Of a stretch of 64,000 nucleotides of DNA, positions 9,125-18,659 are shown piece after piece; position 1 is the first letter of the stretch, and each line of letters opens with the position of its first letter. Origin of the DNA: Phycisphaerae bacterium (lineage in GTDB: Bacteria > Planctomycetota > Phycisphaerae > Sedimentisphaerales > Anaerobacaceae). The stretch covers positions 16,596 through 80,595 of the forward strand of contig JAGOLX010000025.1 in the NCBI GenBank assembly GCA_017993835.1. The letters are read 5' to 3'. The translations under genes were made by a program, and so were the position numbers. The notes beneath the pieces were generated by a model. It was not told where the DNA came from and did not search any database. It was given only the letters and a program-made list of their open reading frames with translations.

Positions 9125-10066
9125 CTACACTGCAGGGTCGCGCAATGAGCTTTTCAACGTGAGCATATCGCCAATGCTCTGATCATACTCCTCTGGTAGT
9201 ATGTGACCGCCGGCCCCTCCCGGATAGAATGTCATCTCTCCAAAATACACTCTGTCTTCAATCGTGTAGAGATCCACTCGCACAAAGGCAAATGGCTTCG
9301 CGAGTGCACGCGAACACTCGAGCATGAGACGCAGCGTCTGGGGGCATTCCTGTGCTTCCTTTCGCGAGGCATATGCGTGTGTAAATGGCTGCAGTACCCA
9401 CGACGTGTCGTAAATGCTCTGCCGATGATTAGAGAAACGGTCGACGTCTACCTGAATCAGACGGGGCTCTCCATTGAAGCAGAACACCTTGTAGTCTCGT
9501 GGGACGTCTTCACGTTCATCCAGCAGCAGTTCTTCGCATACTATTCGCGGCTGGATATCTCTATATGCCCATTCGTAGCCGAAATAGTAGTAATTGAGGT
9601 GTAGCCACCGCTCCAGCTTTCGCTTTGCCATCGTAACCTTCAGACTTGCTTTGTCCCGACATATTATGTTGCACCCGCTTCCATGTGTAGCCTTCAGAAC
9701 AAACCGCGGAGGCAGCCGCTCAAACGGTATCTCTGACACATGTTGGTATACCCCTAGCAGGGGGATCAGATATTCATCTCCGATCGCGTTGCGTACATAC
9801 TCTCGCACCATACACTTGTCCGCACATTGCACCATGAGCGGGTCTCGTGTGTGTAATTTGATCCAGGCGATCTTCTCGTTAAAAGTGCGCGGCTCCTCCA
9901 TATTCGGTCTGCGCCCATGCTTCTCCGCGAAATGCCGGCACACCATTTCTCTATCTCCGTACAGCCGGAGAAGCAATGCGTTTCTCGTGACTACATATTT
10001 GTGATAGGCGGGGCGAACCGCGTTGGTCAGGGAGTGCGGCATAACAAGCTTCATCTTTGCGAACAT
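9125..10066 (-). CDS. TupA-like ATP-grasp protein (polysaccharide-associated)
   Basis: About 313 residues. The sequence carries the pattern of the TupA-like ATP-grasp family: RTFNEKIAWIKLHTRDPLMVQCADK, then FVLKATHGSGCNIIC, then PRDYKVFCFNGEPRLIQVDVDRF, then GEMTFYPGGAGG near the end. Family members occur in capsule and teichuronopeptide clusters and are thought to form an amide or ester on the glycan using ATP. ATG 10066 has an excellent SD (AGGAGG) and leaves 25 bases after the upstream GT4 stop; the longer frame to 10129 would overlap that gene. Target group unknown. Confidence 0.87.
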   Translation of the reverse strand: MFAKMKLVMPHSLTNAVRPAYHKYVVTRNALLLRLYGDREMVCRHFAEKHGRRPNMEEPRTFNEKIAWIKLHTRDPLMVQCADKCMVREYVRNAIGDEYLIPLLGVYQHVSEIPFERLPPRFVLKATHGSGCNIICRDKASLKVTMAKRKLERWLHLNYYYFGYEWAYRDIQPRIVCEELLLDEREDVPRDYKVFCFNGEPRLIQVDVDRFSNHRQSIYDTSWVLQPFTHAYASRKEAQECPQTLRLMLECSRALAKPFAFVRVDLYTIEDRVYFGEMTFYPGGAGGHILPEEYDQSIGDMLTLKSSLRDPAV

Positions 10067-10091
10067 ATCCGGGACCTCCTGCGCGCCGAGA

Positions 10092-11330
10092 CTACGCACC
10101 TGTTCTGAGTTGTGGCTTGGGCCGGCCACGCTGTTCCATTTCCGGCCGCTCAGTAAGTCGCCGCCGATACAGGCGCAGCAGCGATTCCAGTGACGCGCTG
10201 ATCGAAAAACAGCTCTCTTTCACCAAGCCAATCCCATCCTCCGCAGAGATCCGATTCCGAATGCCTGCTTCAAGACGGTCCGCCCACAGGGAAGCCGACG
10301 CTCGCAGTGAAACGGTTGATACACGGGCGGCAAAAGACTCGGTAAACTCCCTCGTAATTGTGTCGGAACACACTGTGAAGCAACCACTTGCAACCGCCTC
10401 CAATCCCACGACTGGCAAACCTTCGTGCAGTGATGGAAGCACATGGACGTCAAAGCCATGAATCATCAACGATGGAACATCGCTACACAGACCTGGCATG
10501 CTCACCCGATCGTCAAGACCGCGTGCATGGACCATCCGTTCAATATCCCGCCGTAGCGGTCCATCCCCAGCCATATATAGATAGTACCGGGCATCACGCT
10601 TGGCAAGTTCACCAAATACGTCCAGCAAAAAGCCATGGTTCTTGACCGGACTCGGCCCCATGCTTCCGACGTGTCCAACAACAACTGCGTCTTGGGGAAT
10701 ACCATGCTTTTTCCGAAAGTCGGAACGTGTCCAATCACTGTGTGCTCGCTCGAACACGTCCAGCGGCACACCACAATATAGCACGCTACATCGCGGGTCT
10801 CTCTTCCAGTACCGGCCCATCAGAGATAACCCCGCGTCATTGCTGCACGCAACAATATCCGTCGCATACTTCAGGAGGCGGTAGCGGTCCACTGTGCGGA
10901 CGCGTAGGTACCGAAGCCTCCACTCCCAAGTCAGTCTCTCTCTGATCCATCTGGTGCCATGCGCGTGCGCGATCCGAACAGGTACATCCATCCGAGTTGC
11001 TGCTTTCATCCCGTCCCCCAGAAACTCCGAGCCATGCATGTGGAACACGTCATGCTTGTCGGCTGTGAGGACTTCCTCCAAGCAATGCGATTGTCTCCCC
11101 AGGCCGATGATATTCAGCCTCTTCCCCAGCCGGCTGATCGACGCTCGATGATAGATATGGCACCCGTGACTCCTCGCTTCCTCTTCATACACCCCGCCTG
11201 GTCTGTCCAGGAGAAAGTCGAAATGCAGTCCCGGCGGATGCTCCCGCAGGATGTTCATAAGCCAGGTCTCGATTCCGCCTCTGTTCAGACTGGCAAAGCT
11301 ATGCAACACACGAATCGGACGTTCAATCAT
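10092..11330 (-). CDS. Glycosyltransferase family 4
   Basis: About 412 residues. N-terminal half begins MIERPIRVLHSFASLNRGGIE (GGxE acceptor loop). C-terminal half shows VVGHVGSMGPSPVKNHGFLLD and HVLPSLHEGLPVVGLEAVASG, the E-x7-E donor site. The ATG at 11330 overlaps the preceding GT2 stop by four bases (ATGA), which supports this start over the longer frame to 11441 and indicates translational coupling. Confidence 0.92.
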   Translation of the reverse strand: MIERPIRVLHSFASLNRGGIETWLMNILREHPPGLHFDFLLDRPGGVYEEEARSHGCHIYHRASISRLGKRLNIIGLGRQSHCLEEVLTADKHDVFHMHGSEFLGDGMKAATRMDVPVRIAHAHGTRWIRERLTWEWRLRYLRVRTVDRYRLLKYATDIVACSNDAGLSLMGRYWKRDPRCSVLYCGVPLDVFERAHSDWTRSDFRKKHGIPQDAVVVGHVGSMGPSPVKNHGFLLDVFGELAKRDARYYLYMAGDGPLRRDIERMVHARGLDDRVSMPGLCSDVPSLMIHGFDVHVLPSLHEGLPVVGLEAVASGCFTVCSDTITREFTESFAARVSTVSLRASASLWADRLEAGIRNRISAEDGIGLVKESCFSISASLESLLRLYRRRLTERPEMEQRGRPKPQLRTGA

Positions 11331-12418
11331 AGAACGGTATGTTCCAATGGAGTCCCGACGCGCCTTGGGTTTCTCCCAGTGCCTGAGTGCGCATGCATTC
11401 TTTCCTTCAGCCTTCTGTAGCACGCCCGAGTGGACAACCACACCGCGCGGCGTACTTTCGCCCCGACGGAGCCACGCAAGGCCATGTAGAAGTCACGGTC
11501 TTGCCATCGCAGCTTGTTCTCACCACAGATGTAGAACCATTCATCATCACCCAATCGATCTCGAATCATCGCCAACACCTGCCGCTTGAATGGCTCTTCC
11601 ATAGCGTCATACAGACTCCTAAAGTGCCCCAACCGCCGCAGCAAGAACACGTCGCGATAGTCTCGATAGAGATCCTTCTGAACCAGCATGTCTTTGATCA
11701 TGTCGTAAATAGCGATAGCATCAGCCCGCTTCCAGTCGGTTCGACAGGTTGTCGCCGCCGCGTTGACCCGGTAGTAGTACAGCCGCTCAGGCAATAGGGC
11801 CAAGCCATCAGCCAACGTCAGCAGTCGCCAGTGAACGAACACATCCTCGTAGATTCGGCCTTCGGGGAAGCGGATACCATGCGATCGTAACCATTCCAGC
11901 CTCACGAGCTTCGTCCAAACCACCCCCATCTGTGCCAGAAGGCTCTTGCGGTCGGATGCTCTCACAGAAGCAAGCAAAGACCCATCGGTGCCTCTGCTGC
12001 GAATGTGGCCGTCCTCTGAACATTCTACATAGTCGTACATGACGACGTCGGCCTGGCTCTGTTCCGCGCATTCATAGGCCATGCGGCACAGGTCGCAGTC
12101 CACATAATCATCGGAATCCACAAACACCACGTACTTCCCCGTCGCGGCAGCGAGGCCCACATTCCGAGCCACTCCTTGGCCCTCATTTGGCTTGTCAATA
12201 ATTCGGATGCGGTTGTTTCGCTCCGCGTATTCTCTCAACACCGCAGGGGAACCATCTGTTGAACCATCATTGACACACACAATCTCCAGTTCACGGAGGC
12301 TCTGCTTCACCAACGAATCGAGACATACACGCAAGTACTGCTCCGTGTTGTACACGGGAACAATCACAGATACCAAAGCCACGCCAGGATTATTCATATC
12401 ATCCATCCGCGTCGTCAT
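11327..12418 (-). CDS. Glycosyltransferase family 2
   Basis: 363 residues. GT-A domain: VSVIVPVYNTEQYLRVCLDSL, IVCVNDGSTDGS, and VVFVDSDDYVD as the DxD-like metal site, all within the first 115 residues. The C-terminal half resembles EpsJ/CpsJ-type GT2 enzymes with IYEDVFVHWRLL. Six bases separate it from the pyruvyltransferase stop, and it overlaps the next GT4 by four bases. Confidence 0.92.
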   Translation of the reverse strand: MTTRMDDMNNPGVALVSVIVPVYNTEQYLRVCLDSLVKQSLRELEIVCVNDGSTDGSPAVLREYAERNNRIRIIDKPNEGQGVARNVGLAAATGKYVVFVDSDDYVDCDLCRMAYECAEQSQADVVMYDYVECSEDGHIRSRGTDGSLLASVRASDRKSLLAQMGVVWTKLVRLEWLRSHGIRFPEGRIYEDVFVHWRLLTLADGLALLPERLYYYRVNAAATTCRTDWKRADAIAIYDMIKDMLVQKDLYRDYRDVFLLRRLGHFRSLYDAMEEPFKRQVLAMIRDRLGDDEWFYICGENKLRWQDRDFYMALRGSVGAKVRRAVWLSTRACYRRLKERMHAHSGTGRNPRRVGTPLEHTVL

Positions 12419-12424
12419 CGGATG

Positions 12425-13624
12425 TCAACTGCATGTCGCTGATTCCAGCGATTCCCTGAGGTACCGAAGCGAGCTACTTCGCTCCCTCTGCAGGACCACG
12501 TCAGCACCGGTGTAGTCAAGACTAAAGGGATCTGAAGGAAGTACCCCATGAGACTGAACCAACTGTGCAGTCAAACCGCACAGATTGAGAATACTGTGGA
12601 TGCGACTGGACATCGCCTTGGCCCCAGAGGAACCGGGGCGCTCAAATGTGTAGAACGGTCTCCTGTAGTTGATGGAGAACAATGTTCCGTGAAAGGAGTC
12701 CGTGCAAATACACTCGGCCCGCTTTATCAGTCCCAGGAATTCCGCTGGACCTACATCATGCCGGGGTATTGCATGCGGCACCCTTCCTTCATCCCGTACG
12801 CGCGAGATAAGGACAACGCGCGTCCTTGCTTTCTCCGCCAAGCGATACGCAAATGTCCTGTATTCAGCGCTTTCCCCCAGGTAGTACGCAAGCACATAAG
12901 GTTCCTTGATGCCCGGCTCCACCGCGACCTTGTCCCAGCACTCTTGACTCAATAGGAGAGTCGGGTCCAACACCACACGTGCCTCTCTCCCAGTCATCTC
13001 CTTGATGAGCCGCGCTCCGTGTATCTCACGTACCGACAGGTGCGGGATTCCACGCAACATGGAAGCCATCTCTTCGCGCAGGTGGCCGGGAATGGAAGGA
13101 ATCGCGATACTCGGAGCGTAGGCGACCCGCTTGGACTCCGCAGCAAAGGTGAGGAAGTACGCGCGCTCATTCCATGCTTCGCCGGCCGGTTTACAGATGT
13201 AGGGATTCCAGATTTGATCACTCCCACACACAAACGCATCATAAGGTGGTGGGCTATCCTCAAGCGATTCGCTCGAAGTGTAGCGTCTCTCGCTCAGCTT
13301 GATGTACCGCCTGCGAAAGCAGTCGAAGTTCGTCTTGCGCACCCCCACCGACTGATGACCGTGTCGTGGGGGTAGACACACACCATTCCGGATGCACATC
13401 GCTGCATAATACCCGAAATAATGCAGGTAGACGGGTGTGCGCATCAGCCGTCTCTTCAGCCCTCTAGACACATGTCGGATCAGTGACGGGATACGGGTCG
13501 GATCAAAATCGATCACACGGCACTCATATCCCAGACGCTCCACTGACTCCTGCAGGGCATAGGCGAGCAGTACCCCCCCATGGTTATCAACATAATGGAT
13601 CGCCATAGTTCCTACAGTCTTCAT
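12425..13624 (-). CDS. Polysaccharide pyruvyl transferase family protein
   Basis: 399 residues. Family marks: YVDNHGGVLLAYALQ near the N-terminus, VCGSDQIWNPYI in the middle, and CICTDSFHGTLFSINYRRPF near residue 310. Members (CsaB, WcaK, EpsO relatives) transfer pyruvate from phosphoenolpyruvate to a sugar as a ketal, adding negative charge to the glycan. The start at 13624 has GAGTGATCT upstream. Confidence 0.88.
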   Translation of the reverse strand: MKTVGTMAIHYVDNHGGVLLAYALQESVERLGYECRVIDFDPTRIPSLIRHVSRGLKRRLMRTPVYLHYFGYYAAMCIRNGVCLPPRHGHQSVGVRKTNFDCFRRRYIKLSERRYTSSESLEDSPPPYDAFVCGSDQIWNPYICKPAGEAWNERAYFLTFAAESKRVAYAPSIAIPSIPGHLREEMASMLRGIPHLSVREIHGARLIKEMTGREARVVLDPTLLLSQECWDKVAVEPGIKEPYVLAYYLGESAEYRTFAYRLAEKARTRVVLISRVRDEGRVPHAIPRHDVGPAEFLGLIKRAECICTDSFHGTLFSINYRRPFYTFERPGSSGAKAMSSRIHSILNLCGLTAQLVQSHGVLPSDPFSLDYTGADVVLQRERSSSLRYLRESLESATCS

Positions 13625-13627
13625 AGA

Positions 13628-14140
13628 TCACTCTGAATCTGAATATGCACGAATACTGCGGGTTGCCTTCGAAACGACGCTCACATGGACATGCGGGGCG
13701 AGAAGCAGGACCAGCGCGCACATTGGGCTGGCGAGGTAAGGGTTCTTCTGGGAGAATCGTTTCATGTGACATGCCCTTACACGAGAAAATTCTCTATGCT
13801 GGTGATGGCTGCTCAGGATGCAGTCACCCTGCTGCGGTTCTTCGATGATCTTCCCGACCCTCGCTCGAACGCCAGTTAGCTTCATCGATTGGAGGATGTG
13901 ATCGTGATTGCCAGCTGCGCGGTCCTCGCAGACGCCGAGGGTCCCACGGCGATTGCACAGTGGACCAAACCGAACGAAGCGTGGCTGTACAGACACCTGG
14001 CGCGGCCGGGCGTCATTCTCCTCAAACGCCGCTTTCAACGTGGCCGTGTCGCCGACAACACCAACCTGGCAATGGTAGAGTACCATACACTCCATGGATC
14101 CCCTCGCCATGCTCGAACATCCTTCTCCCGCATCCCTCAT
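13628..14140 (-). CDS. Unidentified ORF filling the gap between GT2 and pyruvyltransferase
   Basis: About 170 codons, open through the whole gap. It starts seven bases after the GT2 stop (a longer frame to 14164 overlaps it) and stops three bases before the next ATG, so the spacing is that of an operon gene. The protein is rich in Arg, His and Cys. Its segment VRARVGKIIEEPQQGDC and the later MKRFSQKNPYLASP loosely recall the C-terminal part of some GT2 enzymes, but no GT2 core is present. It may be a decayed glycosyltransferase, a novel small protein, or a chance ORF; both strands are open here, which weakens the case. Confidence 0.3.
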   Translation of the reverse strand: MRDAGEGCSSMARGSMECMVLYHCQVGVVGDTATLKAAFEENDARPRQVSVQPRFVRFGPLCNRRGTLGVCEDRAAGNHDHILQSMKLTGVRARVGKIIEEPQQGDCILSSHHQHREFSRVRACHMKRFSQKNPYLASPMCALVLLLAPHVHVSVVSKATRSIRAYSDSE

Positions 14141-14147
14141 TTGTACA

Positions 14148-15290
14148 TCACTCCCTGATTGCACGGCAGCGTTTGCTCTTCACAATTATCTGCGTGTGGA
14201 AGTATCCCCTGACAGGTCGGCATCCGGGGAAAACAGCAGCGGCCTCTACACGACCTCGCGGGCGCTTCTCTTTCCTCCAATGCACCAATCCCTTGAAGGC
14301 AGAATAAAGGCGGGGAAAACACGCCGCATGAATTTCTTTTGCGACACTGAACCGAAACATGCACCAGATGATCGGAGAGAGAATCACTCGTCGTGCACAG
14401 CGTGATTCTGCAAAATAGACGATCAAGTCCTGCATTGCCAACAACCGCCTTATTCTGTGTTCAATCCCCTCGACCTCGCGAAGGTCGGGACCCGCTCTAT
14501 CTCTCATGCTCTGTATGTCAACCAAAGTCTGCAGATAGGTCTCTTGTCGCATCCTCGCGAACTTCACGACGGCCGCTCGCGCGTCCTTCGCAGCCGTGAT
14601 GCACTTCTCATGCGATCTGTACTTCACCAAGACGGCACACACAGCAAGAACGCCCGTCAGCAGGCCCGCACGCGCGACAATAGCCCCGTCTTCGATGTTC
14701 CGGATAATCAAGGGCCCGAACAAAGTAAAGATGCTCCTGTGCAGACAGAAAGTGCATCCCATGAGAACACACCCTTGCCTTCTTCCCGTGTTAGCCATCA
14801 ATTCTGTCTTGTCAGTGATGGCCTTGTTCTCTTCCACGGCCACATCCGCAATGGCACGCCCGCCAGCGTCCACCTTGATGTAGCCGCTTGCCATTAAGCT
14901 ATATTTCCTGTTGGTTGCCGCCCACGCACACCAGAGAGTCTCCGTGCGTTCCGCAATCGATACATCATCTCCTGCTGCAAGCACAATGAGGTCACCACTA
15001 GAGACGTCCAGAATCACCCTATTCACGTGGGCGCAGATGCCGAGATTGTTCTCATTACGATTCAGGATGATCTTGTGTGGGCCCTCGTATCTCTGTGCCA
15101 TTTCCTTCATGATCTCGAACGTGCGGTCGGTGGAACAGTCGTCGGAGAGAATGATCTCCAGCGGTGAGTACGTCTGTGAGAACGCACCCCTTATAGCCTC
15201 TTCGATGAACTGCTCCTGATTGTAGGCGAAGAGGGCGAATGTTATTAGGGGTCGATCTTCTATTCCGCGTTCACTCATTGATTCGTTCAT
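14148..15290 (-). CDS. Glycosyltransferase family 2
   Basis: 380 residues. GT-A motifs: ITFALFAYNQEQFIEEAIRGAF, EIILSDDCSTDRTFEI, and LIVLAAGDDVSIAERT as the metal site (AGDD form). The C-terminal half is unlike the other GT2 genes here and contains several basic, Cys-containing stretches. Start ATG 15290 has GAGGT upstream and lies three bases after the flippase stop. Substrate unknown. Confidence 0.88.
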   Translation of the reverse strand: MNESMSERGIEDRPLITFALFAYNQEQFIEEAIRGAFSQTYSPLEIILSDDCSTDRTFEIMKEMAQRYEGPHKIILNRNENNLGICAHVNRVILDVSSGDLIVLAAGDDVSIAERTETLWCAWAATNRKYSLMASGYIKVDAGGRAIADVAVEENKAITDKTELMANTGRRQGCVLMGCTFCLHRSIFTLFGPLIIRNIEDGAIVARAGLLTGVLAVCAVLVKYRSHEKCITAAKDARAAVVKFARMRQETYLQTLVDIQSMRDRAGPDLREVEGIEHRIRRLLAMQDLIVYFAESRCARRVILSPIIWCMFRFSVAKEIHAACFPRLYSAFKGLVHWRKEKRPRGRVEAAAVFPGCRPVRGYFHTQIIVKSKRCRAIRE

Positions 15291-15293
15291 ACC

Positions 15294-16871
15294 TCATTTG
15301 GCAGGCGTGACGGCTCCGAGCCGAACCAAGAGGGAATTCCAGCTGATTCCGGATTTGTGCGACAGCTGCATCGTGCAGCAATAGGTGATAACGCCCAGGA
15401 CTGTGAGGCTGATCCCCCAGTAGACAGCCGGGCTGGTGCCAAGATTACAGATAAGCATCAGTGCTGCCATCACGGCCATCGAAAGAACGACCAGAGTGAC
15501 GGTGTGTGGGGTCCATGTCGCCCCTACCAGATGATGCATCAGGCCTAAAACGAATACTGTGTAGACGACATAGAGAGCCATGAACGCAATCCCGGTGCCT
15601 GCAAGGCCCCAAACTGAGGTGAAGCAGTATACGGCAATCACGTGAGCGGCGGCGGCCATCATTACGGTGATGAAGAACAACCGTCCTCTCCCCTTGGCCA
15701 TGATCACAAAGCCCAGCGGCCAGGAAATAACACGGCCGAGGACACCGAGCAGGCACCAGCGGAGGACAGGAATCGCCGCGACAAACGATCCCGCGTAGAA
15801 AACCCGAATGATCAGCGGGGCGAAGACCATCATGGCGGCCAACGGCGGCAAGGCGAGAAGAAGCGACACCTCTGACTGCTCGTTCACCATCTGACTGACC
15901 ATGGCATCGTCTTCGGCGATGGCAGTCAGACGCGGATAGTAGTCTGTGCTCATGGCCGTCAGGACGAAGCCAACGAGAACGCCCGAGAGACCGAAGGCGG
16001 CCTGGTAGATGCCGACCTCTTGGAGGCTGAACTCGCGAAGAAGCAACACGCGGATCAGGTACTCCGACAACGCAGTAACCACGCCCGCCCCCATAAAGGC
16101 AAGTCCCAGGGTGAGCAACCGACGTGCCTCTTCCGTACTGCCGTGCCAGGACAGCGCAATTCTCTTGATGTGTACCCGCCGGGCAAACCACCACGAAGTG
16201 CCCAGAGAGGCTACCGCACACACAATCAGGCTGACGACGATTCCCCGCTGGCCCCAGAAGTAGAAGCAGGGAATGCTGATGATTGTGCCATTGATTGCGC
16301 CGATAACGCTGATCTTGGCGAGATCAGCAATGCGCCGGGTTCCCCGGAGCACACAAGCCTGCCCGGAGGTAATCGCCGCGAGAAGGATCGTGCCGCCGAG
16401 TAACGCTATGGCTAGGGCGTGTTCGCTGTTGCCGAAGGAGATCCGCGAAATGGGGACACAGAAGATAAGCATGGCCGACAACCCTAGGATCCCGGTTAGC
16501 CACACCGTTCGACGCAGGGTCAGCACCGTACGGGCGACTCGTTCGTCATTCCCGGTCCCTACCGCCTCTGCGACTTGCCGCACGCCGCTCTGCGAGAGCC
16601 CCATACCGGAAATGGTCGTGATCAGAGTCACGACCTGCGTGTACATCCCCATCAAACCGACGCCGCTCGGACCGAGTAGGATGGCCACGAACTTCGTCCG
16701 GACCATCCCAATCAGGATATTGGCGACCGACGCTCCGCCAATCAGCGATGTCGATTTCAGGATGCTGCGGTAGCTGCCGGAAGCAGCATTTCCCTTGCTG
16801 ATCGCCTTGGGCGAAGCAATAGCTTGACCTTCCATAGAAATGTCAGTGCGCGTGGCCGTGACAGTGCTCAT
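15294..16871 (-). CDS. Wzx-like oligosaccharide flippase (MOP superfamily)
   Basis: 525-residue membrane protein with about 12-14 hydrophobic segments. After a polar N-terminus it begins SYRSILKSTSLIGGASVANI and GMVRTKFVAILLGPSGVGLMGMYTQ, typical of WzxE/O-antigen translocases. It would turn the lipid-linked repeat unit to the periplasmic face for the EpsG-like polymerase. An N-terminal extension of about 30 residues is unusually long; an internal ATG at residue 13 is a possible alternative start. Confidence 0.93.
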   Translation of the reverse strand: MSTVTATRTDISMEGQAIASPKAISKGNAASGSYRSILKSTSLIGGASVANILIGMVRTKFVAILLGPSGVGLMGMYTQVVTLITTISGMGLSQSGVRQVAEAVGTGNDERVARTVLTLRRTVWLTGILGLSAMLIFCVPISRISFGNSEHALAIALLGGTILLAAITSGQACVLRGTRRIADLAKISVIGAINGTIISIPCFYFWGQRGIVVSLIVCAVASLGTSWWFARRVHIKRIALSWHGSTEEARRLLTLGLAFMGAGVVTALSEYLIRVLLLREFSLQEVGIYQAAFGLSGVLVGFVLTAMSTDYYPRLTAIAEDDAMVSQMVNEQSEVSLLLALPPLAAMMVFAPLIIRVFYAGSFVAAIPVLRWCLLGVLGRVISWPLGFVIMAKGRGRLFFITVMMAAAAHVIAVYCFTSVWGLAGTGIAFMALYVVYTVFVLGLMHHLVGATWTPHTVTLVVLSMAVMAALMLICNLGTSPAVYWGISLTVLGVITYCCTMQLSHKSGISWNSLLVRLGAVTPAK

Positions 16872-16902
16872 GACTTCATGGCTTGAATACCATCAGGCGA
16901 GG

Positions 16903-17526
16903 CTAAACCCTGCCGTCTACTGTACGGATCACTCTGGCCGGGACCCCGGCCGCAACACAGTTGGCCGGGAGAGAGGTTGTCACGATCGAACCCGCTCCCA
17001 CCACCGAATTCGCTCCGATCGTTACACCCTTGAGAACCATGACCCGGCTGCCCAGCCAGACATTGTCTCCAATCTCGACAGGCATGTTCGGCCCAGGGCC
17101 CCTATTACGCAGGATCGGATCGATTTCGTGAAAGTCACAGTCGTAGATGGCCACCGAGTCACCAATCCGACAATCCGTTCCAATTCGAATGCTGCCCATT
17201 GCGACTAGGGCTGTATTGTTGTTGATGATCGTTCCATCCCCAATAATGATGACTGCATTCGGTCCTCTCGGCTGGACCAGTATTGTGCCGTCACCTTGCC
17301 TATGCGACATCCAATACCCGAGGGATACGTTGTCACCTATGTGCAGCGTTCCCCGGCCCCCACGGATTACCGTGGGCGCGGACAGGCAACCACCTTCTCC
17401 CAACGAAAACTCCTTAAGCCATATCTTGGCTTCGAGGATAAATGACCATCTTCGCAGGCAGCCTCGAACCGTTCTCGACCTCCGTTGTAGTCCGCGAATA
17501 ACACGACAGGCAAGATCCGACATCAT
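16903..17526 (-). CDS. Left-handed beta-helix (hexapeptide) acyltransferase
   Basis: About 207 residues made largely of hexapeptide repeats, for example [36 protein letters not shown] and [38 protein letters not shown]. This is the Maa/NodL/WbbJ type, which transfers acetyl or another acyl group from CoA to a sugar. ATG 17526 overlaps the aminotransferase stop by four bases (ATGA), which fixes the start; the longer frame to 17595 is inside that gene. Probably decorates the repeat unit. Confidence 0.9.
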   Translation of the reverse strand: MMSDLACRVIRGLQRRSRTVRGCLRRWSFILEAKIWLKEFSLGEGGCLSAPTVIRGGRGTLHIGDNVSLGYWMSHRQGDGTILVQPRGPNAVIIIGDGTIINNNTALVAMGSIRIGTDCRIGDSVAIYDCDFHEIDPILRNRGPGPNMPVEIGDNVWLGSRVMVLKGVTIGANSVVGAGSIVTTSLPANCVAAGVPARVIRTVDGRV

Positions 17527-18656
17527 GCGCCCTCCGGCATCTTGGCATCGTGATCCCCGCACAACTGCCGGAGAACCCCAATCACTTGCGAGCATTGGAC
17601 ACTCTGCAAGTGCGGCCCCATTGGCAGACTGAGGACGGTCCTGGCCAGGAATTCGGCGATAGGAAAGTCGCCGGCCTTCCAGCCCCTATCCGCGTACGCC
17701 TCAGACAGGTGTGGAGGAATCGGGTAATGAACCAGTGTCCCAATCTCTCCGGCAGATAGTTGTCGCTGCAGACCATCGCGGTCCTCGTGGCACACCACGA
17801 ACTGATGCCAGACCGACTCAGCCCAGTCAGGGACAAACGGCAGGGTCACATGCGGGCACTCCGCCATGCCGTCACAGTACTGCCTCGCACGCTCGCGTCG
17901 CCGTTCGTTCCATTCATCCAGATACCGCAATTTGACACGGAGAAAGGCTGCCTGTAACTCATCAAGGCGGTTATTGAAACCCCTGATCTTGTTGCGGTAC
18001 TTGATCTCCGATCCGTAATTCCGCAGAACCCGAACTCTCTCGGCGATTTCGGGGTCATTTGTGGTGACTGCACCCGCCTCTCCGAGAGCACCCAGGTTCT
18101 TCCCGGGATAGAAACTGTGTGCCGCGGCATGACCAAGTGAACCGGTTCTTCGCCCCTTGTACTTGGCCCCCTGGGCCTGAGCGTTGTCCTCAATCACGAT
18201 GAGACCTCGCCGTTTGGCGATAGCCATGATGGGATCCATGTCGGCCGGCTGCCCATAGAGATGGACTGGCATGATTGCTCTCGTACGCGAAGTTATGGCT
18301 TTTTCAACGAGCAGAGGATCGACATTGAAAGTCCGAGCATCCGGCTCAACCGGAATGGGCGTCCCACCGGCGTAAGTCACAGCCAGCCACGTGGCGATGT
18401 AGGTATTCGAAGGAACGACGACTTCGTCTCCCGGGCCGATGTCACAGGCTCGAAGAGCCAAGTGAAGTGCGTCCAATCCATTGGAAACACCCACACAGAA
18501 CTTCGTCCCACAGTACTGGGCATATTCCTGTTCGAATGCGGTGGTTTCTTGGCCGAGGACGTACCACCCCGATTCCATGAACCTCAGGTAGGCCACATCC
18601 AGCTCTTCCTTGAGTTCCAGATAGGGGGATTTCATGTCGAGCACTGGAATCTTCAT
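17523..18656 (-). CDS. DegT/DnrJ/EryC1/StrS aminotransferase (nucleotide-sugar, FdtB-like)
   Basis: 377 residues, PLP-dependent. Asp157 in [10 protein letters not shown] contacts the cofactor and Lys186 in [14 protein letters not shown] forms the internal aldimine. [13 protein letters not shown] and [10 protein letters not shown] are also typical. Placed next to a fused 3,4-ketoisomerase/acetyltransferase, the expected role is 3-amination of dTDP-3-keto-6-deoxyhexose (FdtB or QdtB type). The substrate assignment comes from context. Confidence 0.9.
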   Translation of the reverse strand: MKIPVLDMKSPYLELKEELDVAYLRFMESGWYVLGQETTAFEQEYAQYCGTKFCVGVSNGLDALHLALRACDIGPGDEVVVPSNTYIATWLAVTYAGGTPIPVEPDARTFNVDPLLVEKAITSRTRAIMPVHLYGQPADMDPIMAIAKRRGLIVIEDNAQAQGAKYKGRRTGSLGHAAAHSFYPGKNLGALGEAGAVTTNDPEIAERVRVLRNYGSEIKYRNKIRGFNNRLDELQAAFLRVKLRYLDEWNERRRERARQYCDGMAECPHVTLPFVPDWAESVWHQFVVCHEDRDGLQRQLSAGEIGTLVHYPIPPHLSEAYADRGWKAGDFPIAEFLARTVLSLPMGPHLQSVQCSQVIGVLRQLCGDHDAKMPEGA

Positions 18657-18659
18657 AAG

